The notes: generated from the sequence alone by a model not told the origin. A stretch of DNA of 64,000 nucleotides from Posidoniimonas corsicana (GCF_007859765.1 NZ_SIHJ01000001.1:4099360-4163359), one strand, 5' to 3'. Counted from the stretch's first letter, positions 33,403 through 45,492 are shown. Numbers and translations are program-made.

Positions 33403-34650
33403 CTAGCCGATCTCGGCCAGGCGGCTCTCGAGGAACCGCCGCTCGGGTGCCTGCTGGGTGAGGGCCAGGGCCCGCTGGTAGGCCTGGCGGGCGTCGTCGC
33501 CGCGGCCTAGCCGGCGGCACAGGTCGGCTCGGGCGGCGTGGGCCAGGTGGTAGTCGACCAGGTCGCCACGGGAGAGGATGGCGTCGATCAGCTCCAGGCC
33601 TGCTTCGTACCCGTCCCGCATCGCCACGGCCACCGCTCGGTTGAGCTCGACCACCGGCGAGGGTTGGGCCCGCAGCAGGAGGTCGTAGTAGTCGACGATG
33701 CGCGACCAGTCGGTCTGGCCGGCGGCGGGCGCCTCGGCGTGCGTGGCGGAGATGGCCGCCTGCAGCGTGTACGCGCCGACGGGGCCCGACGCGAGCGCCC
33801 GGGCGACCAGCCGCCGCCCCTCGTCGATGAGCGCCGCGTCCCAGCGGGTGCGGTCCTGGTCCTCCAGCAGCACAAGGTCGCCCGCCGGGCTGGTGCGGGC
33901 ATCGCGGCGGGATTCGTGCAGCAGCATCAGCGCCACCAGCCCCATCACCTCGGGGTCCGGCAGCAGGTCCAGCAGGATTCGGCCCAGCCGGATCGCCTCG
34001 ATGGTGAGGTCGGGACGCAGCGCGGCCTCGCCGGCCGAGGCGCTGTAGCCTTCGTTGAACACCAGGTAGACCACCGACAACACGGAGTCGAGCCGGTCTG
34101 GCAGTTCGCGGACGCCCGGCGCCTCGAATGGAATCTCCGCTTCGCGGATCTTCGCCTTGCCGCGGACAATCCGCTGCGCGATGGTCGCGTTCTTGGTAAG
34201 GAACGCACTGGCCACCTCGTCGGTGGTCATGCCGCACACTTCGCGGAGGGTGAGCGCGACCTGCGTCTCGGGCGGCAGGGCGGGGTGGCAGCAGGTGAAG
34301 ATCAGCCGCAGGTGGTCGTCGCGGAAGCGGGCCTCGTCGAGCTCCTCGGGACGGGGGGCGGGCTGATGAACCCGTTCGCCCAGGTCGCCCACGGACGCGT
34401 CGAACCGGGACTGGCGGCGGATGGCGTCGATCGCCTTGAAGCGGGCGGTCGACACCAGCCAGGCGCGGGGGTTGGCGGGCACGCCGTCGGCGGCCCACTG
34501 GGTGAGCGCCGCGGCGAACGCCTCGTGCAACGCGTCCTCGGCCAGGTCAAAGTCGCCGATCAGGCGGACGAGCGTGGCGAAGACGCGACGGGACTCGTCG
34601 CGGTAGATCTCACCGACCCGCTGCTCGACATCGTCCGGCGCGGCGCCCAC
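33403..34650 (-). CDS. ECF42-like RNA polymerase sigma factor with C-terminal TPR-like extension
   Basis: 415 residues from a GTG at 34650, 1 nt after the stop of the gene upstream. Sigma2 spans about 8-80 (ESRRVFATLVRLIGDFDLAEDALHEAF; WLVSTARFKAIDAIRR). The ECF41/42-type LIFTCCHPALPPETQVALTLR precedes sigma4 (about 120-175). A long C-terminal DUF6596/TPR-like part follows (SVVYLVFNEGYSAS, PSPVVELNRAVAVAMRDG, YHLAHAARADLCRRLGR). No anti-sigma gene is visible; the extension is thought to take that role. It is followed by its presumed YCII regulon. Confidence 0.94.
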   Translation of the reverse strand: MGAAPDDVEQRVGEIYRDESRRVFATLVRLIGDFDLAEDALHEAFAAALTQWAADGVPANPRAWLVSTARFKAIDAIRRQSRFDASVGDLGERVHQPAPRPEELDEARFRDDHLRLIFTCCHPALPPETQVALTLREVCGMTTDEVASAFLTKNATIAQRIVRGKAKIREAEIPFEAPGVRELPDRLDSVLSVVYLVFNEGYSASAGEAALRPDLTIEAIRLGRILLDLLPDPEVMGLVALMLLHESRRDARTSPAGDLVLLEDQDRTRWDAALIDEGRRLVARALASGPVGAYTLQAAISATHAEAPAAGQTDWSRIVDYYDLLLRAQPSPVVELNRAVAVAMRDGYEAGLELIDAILSRGDLVDYHLAHAARADLCRRLGRGDDARQAYQRALALTQQAPERRFLESRLAEIG

Positions 34651-34651
34651 G

Positions 34652-35983
34652 CTACTCGGCCGCCGCGGCGGCACGCTTGCCGCCCACCGGCTGATCGGGG
34701 AAGCGCTTGCTCCACTCGTCGATCTTCTCGGCGGCCAGGTTCTTGCCGGCGAGCAGCAAATCGAGGTCCTCGCGGAGGGTCTCTTCCAGGCTCGGCGCGA
34801 GGCCAACATGAACCACCTGCACCCGGCCGTCCAAGCCGATGATCACCGTTGTGGGCAGGCCCTCGATGGCGTACCGCGCGCCGGCCTGACCGTCGACGTC
34901 CATCGCGACGTTGACGTCAAACTCCTTGGACGCCAGGAAGTTGGTGACCGCCGCGGCCTCCTCTCCCTGGTTCACGGCGTACAGCACCACGCCCTTGGCG
35001 GCGTACTCGTCGGCCACCTTGTCGATGATGGGCATCGCCTGCACGCAGGGCCCGCACCAGGTGGCCCAGAAATCGAAGATAATCACCTTCTTGCCGACCA
35101 ACGCGCCCAGGTCGATCGGCTGACCGGCGGTGTCGAGGGCGTCAAACAGCGGGGCCTTCTTGCCGAGCAGCTCGTTGGGGGGCGTGGGCGCCATCAGCGC
35201 GTACTCGACTTCCCAGGCGCCCTCGGGCGCCTTCATCGCGAACGCGTCTGCGGGAAGGCCGGGCTTCGGGTCGTAGTTCTTGATCTCGAACTTCATCTGG
35301 AAAGAGAAGTTGTCGAACTGCTTCGCCTGCGGCGCCTTCTTCGACACCTCCTCCAGGTCAGGTTTGACGCGGACCAGCCGTGGGGAGTCGCCGGTCAAGA
35401 ACCACGCGTCCCAGGTCATGCCGCCGGCCACGTAGCGGGCGTGGTGGAGCGTCTGCTCGCCTTCCTGCTCCTCGCCGAGGTACTCGGCGCCGGTGATGTC
35501 CTCGATCACCACGTCGGTGGTCTCGGGGTCGAGCAGGCTCAACAGCAACGGGCCGAACCCGTTGCCGAGCTGGCCCGCCAGCGGCGAGGAGGCGAACTCG
35601 CCGATGCCGCCGGCCGTGTCCTCCACCGAGTACTGGTCGTAGGGCAGCACGTAGGTCATGGTCCGCTTGCCGTCGGAGCGGACCCAGAACTCGTTGGCCG
35701 GCTTCACGAGTTCGAACTGGTACTTGTCGCCCTTGGCGGTCTTGATCGAGAAGACCTGCTGCTGGGTGTCCTCACGCTCGCCGGCGACGATGTCGATCGA
35801 GTTGACGATGCTGAAGGTCGACTGCGGCGCCGCCTCGAACGCGGCCGCCGACTTCCGCAGCAGGTCCACGGGGTCGGGTTGGCCGTTGAGCCGACCGTTC
35901 ACCTTCGCGATGAGGTCCTGACCCAGGCAGGGGGCGCCGAGCAGCGCGATCAGCACGGGAACAAACAATCGGGCGGGCGTCAT
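34652..35983 (-). CDS. Secreted TlpA-like thioredoxin with N-terminal LolA/DUF2092-like domain
   Basis: 443 residues. A signal peptide (cut near CLGQ, about 22) is followed by a beta-rich domain (about 40-250) resembling DUF2092/LolA-type lipid-binding proteins. A TlpA/AhpC-type thioredoxin domain comes next (about 265-400), with WATWCGPC holding the CxxC and GLPTTVIIG as the cis-Pro loop. It is probably an extracytoplasmic thiol reductase. Its stop lies 1 nt before the sigma-factor GTG, so the two genes are translationally coupled. Confidence 0.9.
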   Translation of the reverse strand: MTPARLFVPVLIALLGAPCLGQDLIAKVNGRLNGQPDPVDLLRKSAAAFEAAPQSTFSIVNSIDIVAGEREDTQQQVFSIKTAKGDKYQFELVKPANEFWVRSDGKRTMTYVLPYDQYSVEDTAGGIGEFASSPLAGQLGNGFGPLLLSLLDPETTDVVIEDITGAEYLGEEQEGEQTLHHARYVAGGMTWDAWFLTGDSPRLVRVKPDLEEVSKKAPQAKQFDNFSFQMKFEIKNYDPKPGLPADAFAMKAPEGAWEVEYALMAPTPPNELLGKKAPLFDALDTAGQPIDLGALVGKKVIIFDFWATWCGPCVQAMPIIDKVADEYAAKGVVLYAVNQGEEAAAVTNFLASKEFDVNVAMDVDGQAGARYAIEGLPTTVIIGLDGRVQVVHVGLAPSLEETLREDLDLLLAGKNLAAEKIDEWSKRFPDQPVGGKRAAAAAE

Positions 35984-36079
35984 GACGGGTCCTGGCGGGG
36001 AGGGGTGGAGGGCAGGTTATTGTTGCGGGGCGGGCAGCAGCCGGTTGTGAGCCAGCCCACACTAGACAGCCGGAGCGCA

Positions 36080-36118
36080 AAAAGAAAGCCGTGGCCCCTC
36101 CAATCGAGGGGCCACGGC
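36080..36118 (-). terminator. Rho-independent terminator of ppdK
   Basis: GCCGTGGCCCCTC / GAGGGGCCACGGC (36088-36118) is a 13-bp stem with a 5-nt loop. On the minus strand it is followed by TTTCTTTTT, so it serves the ppdK gene ending at 36165. Confidence 0.88.
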
Positions 36119-36164
36119 ATTGTCAGTTTTCACGCGGGCAGCGGCAAGGCCAACGTCGGCCGCG

Positions 36165-38846
<2,682 letters not shown>

Positions 38847-39070
38847 GCTGAAAAAATCCTTGAATCTGCTGTCGTTTAGACGTTCTCGGGCGCACCCCGC
38901 CCGCCGGATCCTCGCCCCGTCAGGGGATTGCCCCGTTGAGAACGAACGCTGAAGGTCTGAAAGCGACCTGGAGTAGTCACTTTATTCCGCTGAAAATGAA
39001 CGGGTAATTTAGTCGCCCGGCTAAGCTATCGTCAACGGGTGGACCCTCCCGTAACCGCCCGCCGCCCGCT

Positions 39071-39709
39071 ATGCCCAACGCTCCCATGCGATACACGCTG
39101 GAGGACCCCGCCACGCTGGCCATCGCCCTCGCGGCGGAGGGCGGGCTGGCCGTCTTGGGGCTTGGGCTCTGCTGGGTGCTCGGGATGCCGCCCCCCCAGG
39201 TGCTGCCGGCCAACGGGTCGCTGGGTGCCTCACTCGGGTGGGGCGCCGCGGCCACGCTGCCGCTGCTGGCCATGTTCTGGCGGCTGCAGCGGTGCGTCTG
39301 GCGTCCTATCGCCCGACTCCGCCGCCAGGCCCGCTGGATGGTCCGCAGCCTGCTTGGCGACGCCCGCTGGCCCACGGTCGCCACGGTGGCCCTGTCGGCC
39401 GGCCTGGGCGAAGAGATCCTGTTCCGCGGCGCCCTGCAGCCCGCGCTCGGCTTGTGGCTGGGGACTTGGGCGGGGGTGGCCGGCGCCGCGATCCTGTTCG
39501 GCATGGTCCACCCGATGAGCGTCGCGTACTTTGTCGTCGCGACGCTGTGCGGGCTGTACCTAGGCGTGGTGACCGAGGCCACCGGCGAGCTGCTCCCGGC
39601 GATCGTCGCCCACGCGGGATACGACTTCGTGGCGCTGCTGGCGCTGCGGAAGCCTGACCAGACAGGGCGCCGCCCAGGTCAGGAGGAACTGCTCTACTCC
39701 GACCGCTGA
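39071..39709 (+). CDS. CPBP family intramembrane protease homologue
   Basis: 212 residues with about six hydrophobic segments. The CPBP/Abi motifs are present: GLGEEILFRGALQPAL (the EExxxR Glu pair), the FGMVHP His, and the final VAHAGYDFVALLAL. Members are intramembrane glutamic-type proteases or scaffold proteins. The 3' end overlaps the convergent GH16 gene by 16 bp. Confidence 0.9.
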   Translation: MPNAPMRYTLEDPATLAIALAAEGGLAVLGLGLCWVLGMPPPQVLPANGSLGASLGWGAAATLPLLAMFWRLQRCVWRPIARLRRQARWMVRSLLGDARWPTVATVALSAGLGEEILFRGALQPALGLWLGTWAGVAGAAILFGMVHPMSVAYFVVATLCGLYLGVVTEATGELLPAIVAHAGYDFVALLALRKPDQTGRRPGQEELLYSDR

Positions 39710-40524
39710 TACACCCGCACGTAGTCGATCAGGTAGCGGCTGGGAAACTGCGTTTTCGACGGGTCCCCGCCGTTGGTCCCGCCGATCGCCAAGTTCAGCA
39801 ACAGGTAGTGCGGCTGTTGGAACGGGTGGGGCTGGGTTGTGCCGTCGGCCTTCGTGGTTTCGATCGTGTTGAGCACCCGGTCGTCAACGCTCAGCACGAT
39901 CCGGTCGGCGTCCCAGTCCATCCGCCAGACGTGGAACTCCGCGTCCCAGTCCTTGCCAAGATCTCTCACGGGCGTGTGGGACGAGTCCCACGCGGTGCGG
40001 CCGTTTTCGCCCCGCCACGCGGCGTTGGCCAGGATGTCGCCCCGGTAGTACTCCATCACGTCCACCTCGCCGTTGGCCGGCCAGCCGTTCTTGACGCCCA
40101 GCGTCCAGATGGCGGGCCATAGGCCGTCGGCGGCGATGACCTTTGCCCGCACCTCCAAGAGCCCGTGCCGCCATTCGAACTTGCCACGGGTGGTGACGCT
40201 CGCGGCCGTGTACTCGGCGAAGGGCCGCTGGCGTTCGCGCCGGCGGAGCCGCCGCGGCTCGTCGCTCAGGTCCTTCCGCTCACGCCGCCCCTCGATGACC
40301 AGCATGCCGTCTTCGCAGAATGCGTTCTCCGGTTGGTACCACTGCAGCTCGCGGTTGCGGACGAATCCGCGTTCGTAGCCCCACTTTTCTGGATCGGGGC
40401 GCCCGTCGGCATCGAACTCGTCTGACCAAACCAGCCGCATGCCTTCAGGAACATCAGCGTGGAGTTCAGCGGCTGCGCAGCAGGCTATCGCGTAGAGAGT
40501 AAGTGCGGGAATGAACAGCTTCAT
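39694..40524 (-). CDS. Secreted glycoside hydrolase family 16 protein
   Basis: 276 residues with a signal peptide (cut near HA-DV, about 24). The GH16 fold begins LVWSDEFDADGRPDPEKWGYE. The catalytic motif is EVDVMEY, giving nucleophile Glu153, Asp155 and acid/base Glu158. LWPAIWTLG and the C-terminal YLIDYVRVYQR are typical. GH16 enzymes cut beta-1,3 or beta-1,3/1,4 glucans, agars or carrageenans; the substrate is not clear, though the sequence looks laminarinase-like. With the GH10 enzyme it points to polysaccharide degradation. Confidence 0.93.
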   Translation of the reverse strand: MKLFIPALTLYAIACCAAAELHADVPEGMRLVWSDEFDADGRPDPEKWGYERGFVRNRELQWYQPENAFCEDGMLVIEGRRERKDLSDEPRRLRRRERQRPFAEYTAASVTTRGKFEWRHGLLEVRAKVIAADGLWPAIWTLGVKNGWPANGEVDVMEYYRGDILANAAWRGENGRTAWDSSHTPVRDLGKDWDAEFHVWRMDWDADRIVLSVDDRVLNTIETTKADGTTQPHPFQQPHYLLLNLAIGGTNGGDPSKTQFPSRYLIDYVRVYQRSE

Positions 40525-40617
40525 GGATCTGTCCCACCCCTGACGGGATGGATTGGAAGTGTTTTTCGATTGCTACCTGGTCCGCTCACACCGCCAGGGG
40601 TGAGACCAAACCCGACT

Positions 40618-41313
40618 TCAAAACCCAACCCCGACAGCGTCGCAAAGGAACGCGAGGTAGGCCTTGGTTTTCCTGATTAGGTCGGACGTGACCTTCACAA
40701 CGTCGGTCTGCAGCAGCACGTCGTGGTCGATCGGGCAGACCGCCAGGTGGTCTTTCCGCTTGAGGTCCTCGATCAACGGGTGGTCGGCGTCGTAGCCACG
40801 CGGAGGGCGTTTGAGGGAGTCGCCCCGCAGCTCAAACCGGTCGCGGAACGCGTTGCCGCCGGTGACGCGTTTCCAGGCTTTCGGGTCGGCGTTGACCGCC
40901 TCGCGGATGCCGGCGAGGGCGGCGGTTTCCGGGCGCCAGATCCCCACACCAAGAAACGCCTCCTCGGGCTCGATGTGCAAGTAGATCCCCGGCGCGTGCA
41001 CGTCGCGGCCCGCATTGTGCCGGAAATGGATGCCAACGTTTGTCTTGTAGGGCGACTTGTCCTTGGCGAACCGCACGTCGCGGTGGATCCGCATTAGCGA
41101 ACCGCCCACCTTCTTCGGCACGGCCAAGAAGTGTGGCGAGAACCGTGCCAGCGGCTTTTGCATGGCGTCGATATACGCCAGCGCCGGCCCGCGGACCTCC
41201 CGCTCGTAGCGGTCCTTGTTCTTGTCGAACCACGGTTTGTTGTTGTTACGCGACAACTCCTCCAAGAAGTGGAGCAGGCCGAGCGGGAATCCAGCGAACG
41301 CGGGTGAAGGCAT
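40618..41313 (-). CDS. DUF2461 domain-containing protein
   Basis: 231 residues. Family blocks are LLHFLEELSRNNNKPWFDKNKDRYE, MRIHRDVRFAKDKSPYKTNVGIHFRH, GIYLHIEPEEAFLGVGIWRP and the C-terminal YLAFLCDAV. Cytoplasmic, function unknown. It stands alone between the GH16 gene and the divergent aminotransferase gene. Confidence 0.93.
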   Translation of the reverse strand: MPSPAFAGFPLGLLHFLEELSRNNNKPWFDKNKDRYEREVRGPALAYIDAMQKPLARFSPHFLAVPKKVGGSLMRIHRDVRFAKDKSPYKTNVGIHFRHNAGRDVHAPGIYLHIEPEEAFLGVGIWRPETAALAGIREAVNADPKAWKRVTGGNAFRDRFELRGDSLKRPPRGYDADHPLIEDLKRKDHLAVCPIDHDVLLQTDVVKVTSDLIRKTKAYLAFLCDAVGVGF

Positions 41314-41404
41314 ACCAGCGGAACCAGGGGCGGGGACAGCGGACAGGTCTCAGGCTATCTTTAATGTTGCCCGCTGAATAGTTTTGCTCCTTACACAACG
41401 ACCT

Positions 41405-42292
41405 ATGCCCCCGGCCTACCTCAACGGCGATTGGATCGACGACGCCCAGCTCAGCGTGCCGGTGGCCGACGCTGGGTTCGCCATGGGGGTAACCGTCACC
41501 GAGCGGCTGCGGACGTTCGGGCCCCTGCCGTTTCGGCAGCCCGAGCACATCCAGCGGTTGCGGCGGTCGCTGGAGATCGTGGGGCTGCCCGCCGATGAAA
41601 TCGCCACCGAACTGGATAGCGTCGTAACCGAGTACGCCGCGCGAATCGCTTCGCTGCGGACCGCCGGCGACGACTGGGCAATCGTGGTGTTCGCTACCCC
41701 GGGTGTAGGCGGTGTGCCGACGCGGTGCGTGCACGGCTTCCCCCTCCCCTTCGCCCAGTGGGCCGATCAGTACCAGACGGGCGTAAGCCTTCGCGTCAGC
41801 GATCACCGCCAGACGCCAGCCAGCTGCTGGCCGCCCGAACTGAAGTGCCGCAGCCGCATGCACTACTACCTCGCCGATCAGCAGGCCCGCGCGGCCGAAC
41901 CCGGCGCGCGGGCGTTGCTGCTGGATCAGGACGGCTGCGTCGGCGAGGCGTCGACTGCGAACGTGGTGATCTACCGCGAGGAAGAAGGTGTCGTCTCGCC
42001 GCGGATCGAGAAGATCCTGCCTGGCGTCAGCGTCGCCGTGGTTCGTGAACTCGCCGACCAGCTAGGCGTGCCGTTCACCGAGCGAGACATGACCGTCGAA
42101 GAGTTTCTCTCCGCCGACGAGGCGTGGCTCTCCAGCACCTCGGTCTGTTTGCTGCCGGTCGTGCGGTGCGACGGCCAGGCGGTTGGAACCGGTGAGCCGG
42201 GGCCGCAGTTCGAACGATTCCTTGCCGCTTGGAGCGATCTGGTGGGCGTCGACATCGCCGCGCAGGCGATGGCTCACAGCCCGACAAAGTAG
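41405..42292 (+). CDS. Class IV PLP-dependent aminotransferase
   Basis: 295 residues from the ATG at 41405; a longer start at 41384 adds only 7 residues. Fold type IV features are YLNGDWIDDAQLSVPVADAGF at the start, the PLP Lys in PELKCRSRMHYYLADQQA, DQDGCVGEASTANVVI and SPRIEKILPGVSVAVVREL. It could be a branched-chain or D-amino-acid aminotransferase or an aminodeoxychorismate lyase; the sequence alone does not decide. It overlaps the convergent ATPase gene by 19 bp. Confidence 0.9.
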   Translation: MPPAYLNGDWIDDAQLSVPVADAGFAMGVTVTERLRTFGPLPFRQPEHIQRLRRSLEIVGLPADEIATELDSVVTEYAARIASLRTAGDDWAIVVFATPGVGGVPTRCVHGFPLPFAQWADQYQTGVSLRVSDHRQTPASCWPPELKCRSRMHYYLADQQARAAEPGARALLLDQDGCVGEASTANVVIYREEEGVVSPRIEKILPGVSVAVVRELADQLGVPFTERDMTVEEFLSADEAWLSSTSVCLLPVVRCDGQAVGTGEPGPQFERFLAAWSDLVGVDIAAQAMAHSPTK

Positions 42293-43611
42293 TTTCGCAC
42301 GGCAACGTCCCACACGTCGCGGGTGACGACCTTTGGAAGTTCGTGCACCTCGCAGTAGTTGCAGGCCTGCCGGAGCAGGTCGCGTGGGTGACAGAAGCGG
42401 AGTGCCCGCTCGCTCTGGGCGTAGTGCTCCCGCAACAGGTAGTCGATCGACTCGGCCGAGACCTCGTACCTCATCCCCTCCGCCAACCTCCGGACCAGCG
42501 ACCGGAATTGATCCTGGGTCGGCCCCTGCACCTCGATCTTGTACGGGATACGGCGGAGAAACGCCTCGTCGACGAGTTCTCGCGGGGCGAGATTGGTCGA
42601 CAAGATGAAAAGCTGTTCGAATGGCGTCTGAATCCTGCGCCCGCTGGCGAGACTCAAGTGGTCAACGCCTTTTTCCAGCGGAACAATCAGCCGATTAAGG
42701 ATCTCCTCGCTGCTCACCCGCTGCCGGCCGAAGTCGTCGACCAGCAGCGCGCCGCCGTTGGCCTTCAATTGGATAGGCGCCTCACTGACTCCCAACGCGG
42801 CTTGAAAACTCGCGTCCAGTTGGTCGAGCGCGAGCTCGCCCCCCGCCACGACCGTCGGACGGCGGATCAATACCCACCGCCGGTCGTAGCGTTGGGCGTC
42901 GAGCCCAGGCGGGTTGAACGCCTCGTGGCAGCTTGGGTCGTAGAGCCGGACCAGGTCCCCGCCAACGCTGACCATCTTAGGGATCCAGATATGCTGCCCG
43001 AACGCATCGACCACCCGCTCGGCAATCGTCGTCTTCCCGTTGCCAGGCGGGCCGTAGAGGAACATGCCGCGCCCATCGTGGATGGCCTGCGCGACCTGGC
43101 CGAGGAACTCATGCCGCAGCGTCAGGTCCGACAGCGCCTTCCCCAAGTCGGGGACCGAGAGCCGCGCCCGCCGAAGAGACTGCTTGCGGATAGCGGCCTC
43201 GTAGGCGGCCAGCGGCGCCGGAGCGGGGCCGGTGTAGCGGGCACGCTCCACCCGCCGTTGCGCGTTGCTGTGCCCCGCCTCAGTCAGGTGATACACAAAG
43301 TCGTTTAGCCCGGCCGTGCCCTTGATCGCCACCTGCAAGCCGTCACGGAGTTGGTCCAGCGTCGCGTCGACGATCGAGCGGGACAGGCAGACCTCGGCCG
43401 CCACGCCCGATCCGACCGTGGGGCCCAGGTGCAGCAGCGTTTTGAGAACCAGGCCCTCGACTTCGTCGGCCGATACGCCGGCCTCTGCCAGCGTCACTGG
43501 CTCCGGCGGAGGCGGAGGGTAGGACAGGAAGCCCTTGGTCGGCAACCGGCCATGGAACCGGTCATCAGCAGAACTTGGGAGCGTCCAGGTCGTGGCGGCT
43601 AGCGAAGGCAT
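42274..43611 (-). CDS. AAA+ family ATPase
   Basis: 445 residues. An N-terminal region of about 140 residues looks winged-helix-like (VLKTLLHLGPTVGSGVAAEVCLSRSIV). The AAA core follows, with Walker A LYGPPGNGKTT, Walker B GALLVDDFGR, sensor-1 LFILSTNL and an Arg pair in AFLRRIPYK. The cellular role is unknown to me. It shares only the 19-bp tail overlap with the aminotransferase gene. Confidence 0.85.
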   Translation of the reverse strand: MPSLAATTWTLPSSADDRFHGRLPTKGFLSYPPPPPEPVTLAEAGVSADEVEGLVLKTLLHLGPTVGSGVAAEVCLSRSIVDATLDQLRDGLQVAIKGTAGLNDFVYHLTEAGHSNAQRRVERARYTGPAPAPLAAYEAAIRKQSLRRARLSVPDLGKALSDLTLRHEFLGQVAQAIHDGRGMFLYGPPGNGKTTIAERVVDAFGQHIWIPKMVSVGGDLVRLYDPSCHEAFNPPGLDAQRYDRRWVLIRRPTVVAGGELALDQLDASFQAALGVSEAPIQLKANGGALLVDDFGRQRVSSEEILNRLIVPLEKGVDHLSLASGRRIQTPFEQLFILSTNLAPRELVDEAFLRRIPYKIEVQGPTQDQFRSLVRRLAEGMRYEVSAESIDYLLREHYAQSERALRFCHPRDLLRQACNYCEVHELPKVVTRDVWDVAVRNYFVGL

Positions 43612-43879
43612 GCAAAGCTGGTCGGCAGCGAGAGGAGAAGGGAGAGGGTCCTACCCTATCAATCGTGCTTGGAGCTGGCGCAGCCGTCCATTGGCAAAGC
43701 GGGCGGGTCCGCTCTATCAGCCGGGCATCGCAGCCAGACCAACCGGACCAGGCGTTCCAACCGCGAGGACTCTACGCGACCCGCGATTCTGGACGCCGCA
43801 ACCTCAGATTGACGCAGGCCGGGCAAACCGCCATCGTGAGGGGTCAACCCGCCCCCTCTAACTCTCCCGAGCCAGCACT

Positions 43880-45445
43880 GTGACGGCGATCGCCTCCCGC
43901 CCTCGTACCCTCGCCCCTTGGCTGCCGATGCTGGCGCCGGCAGCTCTTGTCTTCGCATTGCTGGGCTGCAGCCAGCCGGTGGAAGTCGGCGGCCCCGCCT
44001 CAACGAACGACGCCGCCCCAACCGGGACAGCCACCGACAAAGAGGAGGAGGAACCGTTCGGCGAGGAGATCGCGCTGCCGGAACCCGACGCCTCGATTGA
44101 GGAAGCCCCGGACGAGCCCCCTCCCCCGCCCATGGCCGAAGCGGCTGACACCGGTAACTCGCCGGCGGCGGTCCCGTCGGCGGACAACCTGGACGCCTTC
44201 TTCGGCGCCCGCGAGGAACCGACGGACGAGGAGGATGACCGCTACAGCGGGTCCCAGCCGCCTGCGATCCCCGATTCGGGTGAGGAGCCCACCCTGTGGA
44301 AGTCCGACAACGCGGCAGCCACCGCCGATCAGGGCGTCAGCGACTTCTTTGGCGACATGATGGCGTCGGACGGAGAGGCCGCTGACGCGTCCGCACCGCC
44401 CACAGTCGACAGACCAGATTCCCCTCCGGCTGGAGTCACCCCGCTGCCAGGAATGCCGATCGCCGAGCCGCCCTCCGCGGAAGTTGAAGACGCTGGCGAC
44501 ACGCAAATCAGCGAAGACTCGCTCGACGATTTCTTCGGCGGCGCCCCGGATCCACCCATGGAGCAGCCGCCGGACGAAGACGAGCCTGAGGTGACCCTGC
44601 TCCCCATCGAGCTGTCGGATCCGATCGACTCGCCGCCGCCAGCGGACCCGCCACCCGTGAGCCCATTGCCCGGCTTGCCTGTGGCGGAACCCGAACCGGC
44701 ACAAGAACTCAACGAGCCGTCCGAGACGCCGCCGGTTCCCGCGCTGCCCGAGTGGACCCCGGCGCGGCCTGCCGACGAGTCGCCCGAGCCCGCGGAGCCG
44801 CAGGATCCGCCCTCAGAGCCGTCCGATGATGAACGTAGCGCGTCGCCGTTCGAGCTCCCGGCGCCGGCTCTCGATGAGCCCCCAACCCAGACCAACGAGC
44901 CAGGTCCGTCGACCCCGCCGGCTCCCGCCCCGGTCGAACCTCCGCGGCCAGAGCCGAAACGGCCGGCGTACAACGTCGTCAAAACTCGGCTCCTCGCCTG
45001 GCAGCTAGGCAGCAAGCTGGGACTGATGATCAACGAGGACGTGCGACCGCCTAAGTGGCAAACCGACGCCCTCACCGAGACCCTCGGAGTCGAACCGGTC
45101 GCTGTCGACGCTAGCGGCGCGCCGTCGCAAGCAACGACTCGGCTGCTGGGCGCCGCCGGCCGCCTGGGAGAGCGGGTTGGCCGGAAACTGGGCGACGACC
45201 ACGCGGCCCTGCTGGAGGTCGCCGTTAAGAGCAACGCCGTGGCGGCGTTAGTCGGCGAGCACCCCGGGCTTGCCGGCCCCGTCGCCAACGCCATCGAGCG
45301 GGCCGCGGCCCGGACGGGACTCGACCCGCAACTCGTGGCGCCGTACGTCGAGGTGCTCCGCTCGGCGCCGACGCCGGAGACGGCTCGCGAAGCGGTCTTC
45401 CGCCTCGACGCCGAGGTGGCCAAGGCGTTGGAATCCGGCCAGTGA
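43880..45445 (+). CDS. Proline-rich lipoprotein with repeated FFG motifs
   Basis: 521 residues from a GTG at 43880; this start gives a proper n-region (RPRTLAPW) before the h-region and the lipobox LLGC with Cys30. Residues 31-330 are acidic and Pro-rich, unlikely to fold, and contain LDAFFG (104), VSDFFG (153) and LDDFFG (215), plus twice PLPG-(M/L)-P-(I/V)-AEP (188, 263). The C-terminal 190 residues look helical and globular. It is 47 bp before lnt, which acylates lipoproteins. Function unknown. Confidence 0.75.
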   Translation: MTAIASRPRTLAPWLPMLAPAALVFALLGCSQPVEVGGPASTNDAAPTGTATDKEEEEPFGEEIALPEPDASIEEAPDEPPPPPMAEAADTGNSPAAVPSADNLDAFFGAREEPTDEEDDRYSGSQPPAIPDSGEEPTLWKSDNAAATADQGVSDFFGDMMASDGEAADASAPPTVDRPDSPPAGVTPLPGMPIAEPPSAEVEDAGDTQISEDSLDDFFGGAPDPPMEQPPDEDEPEVTLLPIELSDPIDSPPPADPPPVSPLPGLPVAEPEPAQELNEPSETPPVPALPEWTPARPADESPEPAEPQDPPSEPSDDERSASPFELPAPALDEPPTQTNEPGPSTPPAPAPVEPPRPEPKRPAYNVVKTRLLAWQLGSKLGLMINEDVRPPKWQTDALTETLGVEPVAVDASGAPSQATTRLLGAAGRLGERVGRKLGDDHAALLEVAVKSNAVAALVGEHPGLAGPVANAIERAAARTGLDPQLVAPYVEVLRSAPTPETAREAVFRLDAEVAKALESGQ

Positions 45446-45492
45446 CGGCATTCGCTCTGGTTCAATCCGGGCCCCGCCCGTAGTCTTTCGGG

